From positions 55,636,289 through 55,700,288 of the forward strand of contig NC_080043.1 of the NCBI RefSeq assembly GCF_012489685.1: a DNA stretch of 64,000 nt, read 5' to 3'. The number at the start of each line of letters is the position of its first letter. The first letter of the stretch is position 1. The position numbers and the translations under genes were made by a program. This DNA is from Lotus japonicus (taxonomy: Eukaryota; Streptophyta; Magnoliopsida; Fabales; Fabaceae). Positions 10,958-21,605 of this stretch are shown here, one piece after another. A model generated the notes under the pieces. The model ran no database searches. It was not told the DNA's origin and was given only the letters and a program-made list of their open reading frames with translations.

Positions 10958-12113
10958 TATGTCATGTGGTATTATCGGCCAAAGTGATAAAGTATCAAGT
11001 AAGCACTAAGTATTGAAGATGCTTTTAAATCCATAATGAGATTTATATTTTGACTTTTAAGATTTTTTTTTGAAATGGACTTTTAAGATATCACACTCAC
11101 TAGATACTAATCCCATTCTTTTTCTTTCTAAATATTGATGTAATGGTCGTTGGATACACAAATTAAATGATGATGAGTCGCTATCATTAACATCTATCAT
11201 GACAAACTCTTGATGAAAGTTAGGTTGAAACAAAATATTCATGTAATATGAAAAGTTCAGCAATCTAATACTAATAATGAGACAACAATTGGCGACGGCT
11301 ACACGGCTATATATTCCTAACGACGTCGTTACTCGCAATTAGTCAACTATGATTATGGGGATGTGACACAGCTTTACATGTTTTCTTTTTGAATCTTCAT
11401 GAAGTCTCACTTTCATGTTTTCTTTCCCTCATTCCCTCTCTCTATTGTCAGTATCACTATAGACTTCCCACCCCTGAAATAGAATTTGAAATAGAATTGT
11501 CACCCCAGCCTTTTTAAAATAATGTCGGGACTATCCTTCGGGATTTAGATCTCCATTCCAGTCTAGTTGTTGAGGTTTTGGACTCCGTCTGAGAGTAGCA
11601 CTTTCGGATACGTTAATTACAGTTCAGTAACATGACCTTAGTCCAATTGTAGCAAAAATAACATGACTTTAAAATTGAAAAGTTACATAATCCGAGGTGA
11701 TGGTTGGTTGAGAGTGTAGTTGGTTGTGTGATAGGCAGTGATGGTGGTCAGAGTTGGTTGTGTGATAGGCAGTGTAATTGTGTGATAGGCATTCTGTTGC
11801 ATCTGGTAAGAGTGATCGGGGAGTATAAGTTACGGATCACTCCAGGACTATAAGTTGCGTACGGGTTGATAATTAAATTTGCCACCCCACCCCTTTTTAA
11901 GACGTCCGAGAGTTGCTTAACAGGATTAATATGAAACTTAAAGCTTCGGACCTCTCAAACCAGATACTGTCACAAAGGCAGAAACACAAAAATGCAGAGA
12001 CAATAATATGGGACAAACAGACATGGTTACAATACTGGAGCATTGTTTTAATACATGTAGGAAAATATTCAAATGTCATATCTAACACAACATTACAAAC
12101 ATGAATTATATTA
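10958..12113. other. Intergenic, no gene recognised
   Basis: AT-rich sequence with short frames that look random. A small repeat, GTTGGTTGTGTGATAGGCAG and shorter versions, occurs three times between about 11728 and 11790. The segment just before 12114 is probably the 3' flank of the MULE-OTU gene. Confidence 0.5.
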
Positions 12114-15100
12114 TCAATCTTTTGTTATGTTTATGTAATCATTCTTGCTAGGAACATGAGGAACAATCCAAGCAGTGTGTTTAACCATAAATCTTTCCAA
12201 ACGCTCTTGATACGGTACTCGCCATTCGGACTCAGGTTCTACAACGTTGTATTCCCATTGGGGAGCAATTGGCGGCATAGGATGTCCAGACACCAACTTC
12301 AGCTACATTTAAGAGTATAAGAGTAAAATTAGATATATTTCAAACATAAATTGTTTAACGTGACAAGAGAGTGTATTAATAAAAAACTAGAGTACTTAAT
12401 AGAAGATATACCTGTACAAAGTGATTGGTCACATGACCAACAGCTACGACAGGATGTTCTAACGGTGGGGCGCCTCCACTCATCAGAAGGTAAGTGTAAC
12501 TAGATTTTAACGACATGGAGATGAAAACCCGAAACCGGTTAGCAATAAGGTACCCAATCTCCGATAGATGTATCCATTTGTCTTCAGTGGCTCTACCACC
12601 AGGAGGGAGAGTGAGACGAAGGTGCATGGCCTGTGCCACATCATAACCCCACATGTCTGCATAGTGTTTCAGATAGAGTGTGAGTTCTTTAATCAGCTCT
12701 TCCCTAACCCAACGCCAACTGTCCGGACCGCTCTCAAGGCCCAGCAATGCAGCAACGACTCTGTAGCCACAGTTACCATCCCCGACAACATCGGTCACTT
12801 CATGTATATATTTCCAGAAAAAAGATGGCAACTCCGGTAAGTAGTTGTTGGTGGTGGCCTCGGTGGTCTTCATAGACTTCTTGTTCTTTGACTTAGTAGC
12901 TTGTATTTTGGAGTTGAGGACCGAATAGTTGGTTTAGGAGTTTTGGTGAGCCTAGGTTTCCTCTTGCTAGCTTTCGCCTCTTGTTCTTGTTCTTTGACCT
13001 GGTTGTTAACATGTTCCCAATGTGAAAGGTCGCGCTGCAAGGATCCTATTGATTGACCTCTAGGAGGTTTTGTTTTCCTCTCCTTGGACGATTGATTGTG
13101 CTTTATCTTCACTTCAGGAGGACACAATGAACTGATTTGAGGACAATAAAGCTCTTTAAGCTTCCTTCTCAGCATACTTTGGCCTGCATCATCGAAGCTA
13201 TTAAAATGAGCAATCAAGGCCTCAATCTCTAGCGGCATGCATTCACTGTATTTCTCATCATACTTTGAGGTTTGACTCTCCACAACAGGTACTTGTTCCC
13301 AAGAAAGTATCTTCCAGAATGGATCCACTGCCGCATACGGAATTGAAGATAAACTCTGAAGTGCACAAGCGCAAGGTAGTCCATGAGTGACTTTCATCAA
13401 GCAACCGCATTTCTCATCATGACCCCAAGATCTGTTTTCTTCATTGTACATTAGCTGAAGGACATGTTTAGCAACGAATCCTCTCATATTCTTATACAAT
13501 GAAGACTTGAAACGGTGCTCTACAATATTAATATTGCGCTCAAACGATGCTTCTATTGCATTGTGGCGTACAATGGTCAACCTATCCACTGCTTCCCATG
13601 AATCGCACAAGTCGCCCTTGCTGTTCCTAAACATCTTCTTCAAGCTTGCATGTGCACTTTCAGCCCTGTATACAAACATGAAGCTAGTCTATCAAGCCTA
13701 TCAAATGAAGCAAGTATATCAAATGCATACAAAAAAGAATCAAGTCTATCAAATGAAGCAAGTCTATCAAGATTGCATGTGTGGATTGCCTGTTACTTGT
13801 TGTCGTTCCAAAATGCTTCACTCTGTTTGTTCATGCCTTCACAAATTTATCCTTGTGAACTAACCAAGTGTCATAAATGTACGATGTGAACTTTGGATGA
13901 TCCTTACACATGTCATACATGTCTCTCCATTCCCCCTCAAATTGTGTAGTTGTTTCCGCATATACCACTTCATTCCACTTTTGCATCACTAAGGCTTTAA
14001 AATCTGTTATATCAACCCACAATTTGCACTTTGCCTCAACATTCTTGTTTATGAGGAATAGGCATAATAAATGGGTAGCCCCAGGAAAAATATTTCGAAC
14101 CGCACTGAGTAAAGCCAATTCTCTATCAGTCACAATCACTCCAGGTAATCGGGCATGGTCATCAAGCAGAGACTTCATACACCTTAAGGCCCAAACATAG
14201 TCAGGTGTTCGCTCACGAGTCATGTAGCAAAATGCAATCGAGTAAGTCAGACCAGTAGAAGTGAGGCCAACCATTTCAAGCAAGGGAATCCGAAATTTGT
14301 TTGTCTTGTATGTGCAATCCATGATTACCACATGAGGGAATATGTTGAAGAGTTTAATAGAATTAGGATGAGCCCAGAAAAGTTCCATAATGACACCCAA
14401 ATCTTCTTCATGTCTTTTGAAGTGAACATAGTTGGCTTCTGCCAACTTCTTCATCAAATATTGCATTTCTGTTAGTGGCCCACGATCTAATTCTTTAACC
14501 TTTTTGATGCGACTATAAATTTGAGTGATTGTGGACAAGTTACCCGGATTATTTTCCTTCAAACTCGCCAGCATGTGCCTCAGTGGGACCCAATTATTAT
14601 TCATGCTGTCAACTTGAACCTTCTCTTCTTCTGTTAGTCGACCAGCGTAGGAATGGCTAACCAGCGATCTAGCTAGTTCATGGTTGTGTTCCCCATCCAT
14701 CATATTCAGGCACCAATTTCTAGGACCCTTCGTAGGTCGTCCTCTAAGTTTAAAAGGACAATTACATTTTTGTGATCTAGTGGATTTGTACTTGAAGGAC
14801 TTAGGGTCCTTGTACGGGATGTACACACCATGCTTCGAGCACCGTAGAACAATATACACATTTCCACCTTTTTCTGTATAATCAGACCTTCCCGTCACAA
14901 TCGCATATCCATTGTCCTTCTCAACATTCTTAGCCCATTGTTTAAGATCATCAACAGTATCAAATATATGTTCAATGATAACATATCACTTTAAAATTAA
15001 TAATTAATTCAAGCATCACTAAACAATGGGTCTCCTAAACAATAATATCATTATGGTCTATGCAATGAATACCTGATCGGTCGACCATAAATGTGTGGTA

Positions 15101-15249
15101 TCCACATTTATATGCGGGGGCATGAACAGAGTGATACTACTAGGCTGAACATTTTCATCATTATCTTGTTGTTGAAGCAGCATTTCTTCATCATAGATGA
15201 ATGTGCTCGTCATTCTGCCTGCATAAACCAATCTGCCACTAGTTAACAA
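12114..15249 (-). pseudogene. MULE transposase fused to an OTU cysteine protease domain
   Basis: Minus-strand gene with introns. The first piece ends near 15075 at a GTATTC donor. The main exon (about 14985-13790) has a FAR1/WRKY-type N-terminal region (GNVYIVLRCSKHG, CNCPFKLRG, DGEHNHEL) and the MULE DDE domain (VVIMDCTYKTNKFRIPLLEMVG, VIVTDRELALLSAVRN, FPGATHLLCLF). A TGA at 13833-13831 replaces a normally conserved Trp. A 125-base GC-AG-like intron or insertion follows. The next part (13660-12876) has AESAHASLKK and a SWIM-like CGCLMKVTHGLPCAC. After a frameshift comes an OTU domain (12873-12413) with the catalytic box DGNCGYR and the His context TNHFVQV. A last exon (12302-12114) completes it. 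The two lesions make it non-functional. Confidence 0.88.
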
Positions 15250-16130
15250 TCCGTATAATTAACATTCGGATCCCTCCGTACATATAACCTTCATACCAAC
15301 ATTCGGATTCATATCGAGACAGAAAGCATGCAGTGATGGTGGTGGCAAAAAATGGTGAGAAATTTAAACATAACATGGTGTAGAAAATTTAAACAAACGT
15401 ATATATGTATATAAATATGGATGAAATGATACTTACCAAGAGAAAAATGGAACTTGGTGCTGGTTGATGAAGGTTGTTGGTGGTGGTGCAATGATGGTGG
15501 TGGGGGATTGAGAGGTGGTAAGAAAAGAGGAAAAGTGAAGGATGGGGAAGAGGGTTAGTGGGGGAGTGAGGATGATCAGAAGTGAAGTGTAATGGGGGGT
15601 TTGGTGGGTGGTTGAGGAGTTTCCTAGGAGGCCATAATGGTGGTGAGGTAGGTGAAGTGATGGAGTAATGGTGCTGAAAAAGGTGGTAGAATTTGTCAGA
15701 GGGGTCCGAAACTTGAACATCCATATGAATCTGAATGCTCACGTTACGGACTATGTCTGAAAGATCAAGCTTCGTACCCTTCGTAGCATTTAAAAATAAT
15801 TTGTTTTTTCTTGCATTCAGAGTATTTATTGATGTATTATATTGACACACAGATTCGGCACCTAGCTAGTAGTTTTTATAAGTATAAAAGTGAAAGATTT
15901 TACAATTATTATGGTTGGTTATAAAAGTGAAAAAAGTATGTTGATTGATTATAAGAGTGAAAAAGCAAATAAATTATTTTGGTTGGTTAAAAAAGCTATA
16001 AGGGATCGAAACTATTAACAGTGAACATAAAAATCATAAATTATGAAATAGTAGTGCGAAATAGTAGTGCAAAATATAGAGTCCCCTAATAAAGTAAGAG
16101 TAAATACTAATGTCAACTAAAAGCTCATAC
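15250..16130. other. Intergenic, GT/GGTGG-rich, no gene recognised
   Basis: The plus strand is rich in GGTGGT and GAGGTGG between about 15470 and 15690, which creates low-complexity minus-strand frames. Nothing here resembles a protein family. It may be the 5' region of the MULE-OTU gene or the 3' region of the PMD gene. Confidence 0.4.
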
Positions 16131-16192
16131 AACTAATGTCCCCTCCCTACTGTCCCCTACCCCGACGACCTCCCCTACCCCTACGGCCTCCC

Positions 16193-18350
16193 CTAGCTCC
16201 TTCTCGGCCACCTGCTCGGCCTCCTGCTTGGCCTTCTGCTCGGCCTCCTACATCCCCCGCCTCGTCTCCCAGCATCGTAAGCAATGCCATGTGTCCCGGC
16301 CAAGTCCTGGAAGATGCGGATTCCTCTCTCAGTTAAACTGCGGGCCTGGGTACCTGGCGGCAAAGCATCATGCACCTCAAGTGACAGCTCAAGGCATTCT
16401 AAACCCCTACGCAAAGCAGCCAGAAAGTAAATCAAAAAACGAACACAAAACCACAAGTGCATAAAGAAAATAGAATTAAAACTTACCACAGCACTGAGAT
16501 CAATCCTCCTCTCATGCGGTATGATGAAACGATGAGACACTCTGCCGTACCAAGCCATGTAATCCCCCACTAACTCTCCCTCCTCTATAGCAGGGACGCC
16601 CTTAGGGACCAAGTACTGCACATAGTCTGCGAATGTCTCATCAGCAACCTCAACTACGGGAGATCTGTCCATCACGACACTAGGGTGACGCGGGATCGTC
16701 TGTATATACCCAAACTGTCGCATGACCCGCTCTGGAAGATGAGGTCACACAGCAGGGGGATAGGGAGACCGAATGTAGCCTGAGAACCAAGCCCTCTCAT
16801 CCCGTTGTCGCCATTCCCTGTGAGCCTCGTATGGAGTCCAAATGATGTCGTCTGTCGTCAACTCATCAAGTAGTACTCGCCTCTCTGCCAACCTAACATG
16901 CCCCGCCCGTGAGTCCATCCACTTACAAGCTCTGGGCTGGTCCTCTGTGTAAGCCGGGTTTGCATACCGGCGAACAAGGATGTCTGGGAAGTGCTCGAAG
17001 ACCCATGCTAACAACAGGGATGTGTAACCGCCCATCTGTATGACCCCGCTCCGCGAGGAATGTCCAAGCTGGTCGTACAACATGGCAAGCGCCATGGCGC
17101 CCCACGCGAACTCAGACACCCGATCAAGATGTTGTAGCATGCCGATCCAACGGGCGGAGAATGAGTGCCCTCCACTCTTGTCGGCGAACAAGGTCGCGCC
17201 AACAAGATGAATTAGGTACATCCTGGCCGCATGCTCATACCGCTCATCTACATTACAATGAAATAACCAATTATCATTAAATAAACATAAATAATAGTTG
17301 GAAAAAGTTTAGATAATGAATGAAACAAACCTTTAACAACTGTCGGGTAAAGGCCCCGCAAGAAGTTGAACCTCATAGTCGGACCCCTCCTCTCATCAAA
17401 CTCAGCCAGGTACATATCTGCCTCCCCCCCCCAACAGCAAAGCACAGGTCTCTGCCACATCCTCTCTCGAGGCCAGTCCTGGAGTGTAGAATCTCCCACC
17501 AACCGGGATGTGAAGAAGAGCGGAGACGCCGTCGAGAATGACAGTCATCTCCCGGAATGGTATGTGGAAACTACTAGTCTCCTCATGCCACCTCTCGACA
17601 AGGGTCGAGATAAGCCCTGGGTCCGTCGCTGCATAGCTCCAACAGGCCAGAGGATACAATCCGCTCCTCTCCCTGTAATCGTCGCCCTCGCACGTCATCA
17701 GCCCCAGCTTCACACCAGCAGTGGCAAGCTTCAAATCACCTCGGTCCACATAACGATGGTCAGTGGTGCCTAGTAGGGCATGCCACGTCCACGGCGCCAT
17801 GTGATCCGGGTAATGCCGCATAAGTGACAACTCATCCGGTTCCCCACGAAACGGTGGATCTCTCTGGAGCGGCGGCCTCCTCAGATCATCTACCTCTACA
17901 ACAGCCTTAGCCTCAAACTCAGGCTCAGGCTCAGACTCTGACTCCAATGGCTCCTCAACTGCAGGACGCTCAGGTCGAAAGGTGGAATGCTCAGCAGTAT
18001 CGTGGTCAGGAACCTCGGGGAGCTGCTGAGGAGATGGCTCTTGAGTAGGCCAAGCAGGAACCTCAGGAATAGGCTGAGGAGTCGGCTGAGCAGGCTGCGC
18101 AGGAACCTCAGGAGTCGCCACAGCAGGAACCTCAGGAGTCACCACAGCAGCAACCTCAGGAGTCGCCACAGCAGGTTCCTCAGGCGTCGCCACAATAGGA
18201 ACCTCAGTGGTCGCCTTCCGAGCTGCCTTCCGATCTGCCTTCCGAGCACTCGACACATGCTTATCATGATCACCTCGCCTATGAGAAGCGTGGAGATAGT
18301 CACGACGATCGGCTAGCTCTTGAGACGATACCCTCTGGTGCTTCTTTGCC
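16193..18350 (-). pseudogene. Plant mobile domain (PMD) protein, PP7-long-form/MAIN-like, broken
   Basis: Reading minus, a basic start (SSQELADRRDYLHASHRRG) leads into a repeated Pro/Glu/Val linker with VATPEVPA units (18200-18040). The PMD (PF10536-like) signature follows: MRHYPDHMAPWTW, GLISTLVERWHEETSSFHIPF, EMTVILDGVSALLHIPVGGRFY. A run of nine C (17424-17432) shifts the frame; the other frame continues DMYLAEFDERRG. An intron lies near 17345-17245, then HLVGATLFADKSGGHSFS and DIIWTPYEAHREW. A TGA at 16747-16745 breaks it before RQFGYIQTIPRHP. A last exon with LPPGTQARSLTERGIRIFQD ends in an Arg/Pro/Ser-rich tail. Such genes are often carried by transposons. The neighbouring MULE on the same strand suggests, but does not prove, one composite element. 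Confidence 0.82.
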
Positions 18351-18571
18351 CTCCCTATAATCTATCAAGAGAAATAAGGAAAATCAGTGATATGTAAACC
18401 ATTGTGTCAAATGAGCATTATTTGGAAAACATAGTTGAAATAGAATAGTAACAACTTGAAATAACATATTAATAAAATGTCATAATTTGTGTTGGTCGGT
18501 TGATAGCTAGTAGTATAGTACCCTTTTTAATGAATAAGAATCTCAGTTTTGTGTTGGTCGGTTGTGAAAGG

Positions 18572-18572
<1 letters not shown>

Positions 18573-18632
<60 letters not shown>
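18573..18632. repeat. (TA)30 microsatellite
   Basis: An uninterrupted TA dinucleotide run of 60 bases, followed 100 bases later by imperfect ATATAGACATATATACATAC repeats (18731-18790). The phrase TTTGTGTTGGTCGGTTG occurs twice just before it (near 18487 and 18548). Confidence 0.95.
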
Positions 18633-18633
<1 letters not shown>

Positions 18634-19306
18634 CTCTGGGCACTATTTATTCTTGACAGAATCTAGTCTTACATTGAGTTTATACTTTTGCAGATCATTA
18701 ACATTTTGGAACTAAGAACTGTCAGAGAAGATATATATATATAGACATATATACATACATATATATCTGTATATAGACATATATATAACAGAGAAACTCA
18801 ATACAATTAGTTTAAAATAAAGATGCTAAGCAGAACTAAAAAGAACACTACTACAAGAAACTCAATACAATTAGTTCAAAACAAAGTTGAAACAACAACT
18901 CTACTACAAGAAAATGGTGTTTTTTCTTTCTATCTATCTTTTATTTTGTTCATAATCTTACCAAGCTGTCTTGATGCTATATAAAGTACTAAAAAGAACA
19001 CTTCTAGATTATGGCTTTGGATACAAAGCAAATTCTCACCTATAGTAATAATAAGATAAAAACAAGGCACAAACACTCACACCTATCAATGTAACTCATA
19101 ATCAGGCCCAAGCTAACTAGTCATATCATCAAAGTTCTTAGATCCTAGTGTTTTCTAGAAGGACACTAAATATGCTGCAAGCCTTGCTAATAAAAATCCA
19201 AACACACATTCACCATTCCTATGGTTAACATCTTTGTGCATGGTTAAACAAGGAGCACATGATTTGATTTTCTTCAGGAGGAATCAAATCAATATATATT
19301 AGAAAA
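18633..19306. other. AT-rich spacer with CACTA-terminus-like words
   Basis: No gene. ACTACTACAAGAAA occurs near 18848 and CTACTACAAGAAAATGG near 18903. They resemble CACTA (EnSpm) transposon ends, whose canonical form is CACTACAAGAAA. No matching opposite end was found, so this stays a hint. Confidence 0.3.
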
Positions 19307-20337
19307 GAAGAACTCCCATCAGGCTGATTTGGTGACGTGTCGTTCTCACGTTAACTCTTAGTGACGTGTCATTCTCACGTTAATTCTCATAAAAAAAAAT
19401 TTCACGTGTTATTATCAGATTAATTCTCATAAAAAAATACATTTTTAAATTTTAGATTTGATTAGGATTTAGGTTGTTTATTTCTTGATTTTATCTTAAT
19501 TTATTTTAGATTTATTTTTAGGGTATTAATTAATTTTTATGGTATTTTTATTGAATTTTTTTAAATAGAGATAATATCTATTTAAATAGAGATAGGTTTA
19601 GATAGATTTAGTTTCTTTTTATCTCTTTGTTAGATTAATAATAAACTAAATCTTAACATATATTCAACAGAGTCCTTATATATCTTTGGCTTCTATACAT
19701 TTTCAGGACTTTTGGGTTAAATAACATTTGTGATTTTTTCTCCTTGATTTGTAGGTTGAAGAAAGTATTCGTAATGACGGGGTTAATCTCATGGCAGAGC
19801 GAAGAACTTCCATCAGGCTGATTTAGTGACGTGTCATTCTCACGTTAATTCTTAGTGACGTGTCATTTTCACGTTAATTTTTAGTGACATGTCGTTCTCA
19901 CGTTAATTCTCATAAAACAAATTCCACGTGTCATTCTAAGGTTAATTCTAATAAAAAAAATACATTTTTAAATTTTAGATTTGATTAGGATTTAGGTTGT
20001 TTATTTCTTGATTTTATCTTAATTTATTTTTGATTTATTTTTAGAGTATTAATTAATTTTTATGGTATTTTTATTGGATTTTTTTAAATAGAGATGATAT
20101 CTATTTAAATATAGATAGGTTTAGATAGATTTAGTTTCTTTTTATCTCTTTGTTAGATTAATAACAAACTAAATCTTAACAGATATTCAACAGAGTCTTT
20201 ATATATCTTTGGCTTCTATACATTGACTTCTTTACATTTTCATGACTTTTGGGTTAAATAACATTTGTGATTTTTTCTCCTTGATTTGTAGGTTGAAGAA
20301 AGTAATCGTAATGACGGGGTTAATCTCATGGCAGAGC
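19307..20337. repeat. Tandem duplication of a ~0.5-kb unit
   Basis: Unit 1 (19307-19800) and unit 2 (19801-20337) both start GAAGAACT(C/T)CCATCAGGCTG and end GTTAATCTCATGGCAGAGC. They agree through most of their length apart from small indels. Each carries near its start two to three copies of a 29-bp word, GTGACGTGTCATTCTCACGT plus TTAATTCTTA. A weaker third relative of the AT-rich middle lies at 21121-21545. The unit ends in what looks like a 3' splice site (TTTGTAG) and a short exon, so it may derive from a captured gene fragment. Confidence 0.85.
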
Positions 20338-21605
20338 GGTGTGATTACCTTTGAGACTCACGATATTGCTCAGGTTGGTGCTATGATCTATGATGGAAAA
20401 ATTGATGTATGGATTCTCATCATTTATTACTTTTTCCCTTTTTTTTAGATTTATGGTTCTGGAAAGTGATATCATTTTCTCTTCCTATTTTCAAATTTTT
20501 TTGATGGCTCAAAGATAGGTCAAGGTTGATGGGGATATCTAGAAGAAGGAGCATGGGATGCTATCATTGAAAGGTTTGGACTTTACATGACATTTACTAT
20601 TTAGCTTTTAGATTCATGTCATGCCTTAAAAGTAGTAATCTCCTTAGCACATGTGAGAGAGAATTTGATTTGAGTTTCTGGCCATTTATATTTGATTGAT
20701 TGTTTGGTCCTTTATATGCATCTTCTATAAACAGTCTGCAAAGTGTTTAGTTAGTAATTATGGGTGCTAAGGTAACATATCTCTTACTATATGATGGATG
20801 TCTAATTCAGATTGTAGGCTTAGACTTAATGTAAAACACGGATGTTCTTATTTGGTAGAACATAGATGAAATACCAACCATATTGTTGTGTTTTTGGATG
20901 ATTTTATGATATTTTTCTTGCATTCTTACAAAGTTTTCTTCAACACATTGAATGCACTATTTCCCTATGAACAATAATTTTAAATTCAAAAAAAATTAAC
21001 TTTCAATTTTTTTTAATTCAAACAAAAAATTAAAGTTCATTTTTCATCCAACAATTTTGTATTGAATCTAAAGGAAAAATTTATGTTTGTTTTTCTCTTC
21101 TGTTGTGAGTTTTTTATTTTATTTTTAGAGTATTAATTAATTTTTATTGAATTTGCATATTTTTATTTAATTCAGGATTTTATAAATTTTTATTTTTGAT
21201 TTGTGAGGTTTTTGTAGTTTTTATCTATCCTTAATTAGCACATTTTTAAATTTTAGATTTGATTAGGATTTAGTTTGTTTATTTCTTGATTTTATCTGTG
21301 GGTCTTTTATTTTATTTTGGATTTATTTTTAGAGTAATAATTCATTTTTATTGAATTTTTGGATTTTTATTTAATTCAAGATTTTATGAGTTTTTATTGT
21401 GATTTGCTTGATTTTGGTAGTTTTAATCTATCTTTAATTAGTTCCTTTTTAAGTTTTAGATTTGATTAGGATTTAGGTTGCTTATTTCTTGATTTTATCT
21501 TGGGTCTTTCATTTTATTTTGAGAGTATTAATTTTTTATGGTGTCTTTATTGAATTTTCGGATTTTTATTTAACTTATGATTTTATAAGTTTATATTTTG
21601 ATTTG
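20338..21605. other. AT-rich region with possible gene-fragment remains
   Basis: Just after the duplication a short frame reads GVITFETHDIAQVGAMIYDG (about 20338-20400), and near 20548 another reads EEGAWDAIIE. Both look more like protein than the surrounding DNA, but I cannot assign a family and no complete ORF exists. The remainder (20580-21605) is T-rich, with repeats of TTTAGATTTGATTAGGATTTAG. Confidence 0.3.

Noticed and set aside
15389..15850. Minus-strand frames rich in His, Pro, Thr and Ser
   Set aside because: Artefact of GGTGGT-rich DNA; no conserved motif.
18840..18925. A CACTA transposon defined by CTACAAGAAA words
   Set aside because: Only degenerate single-sided termini; no inverse end or 3-bp duplication found.
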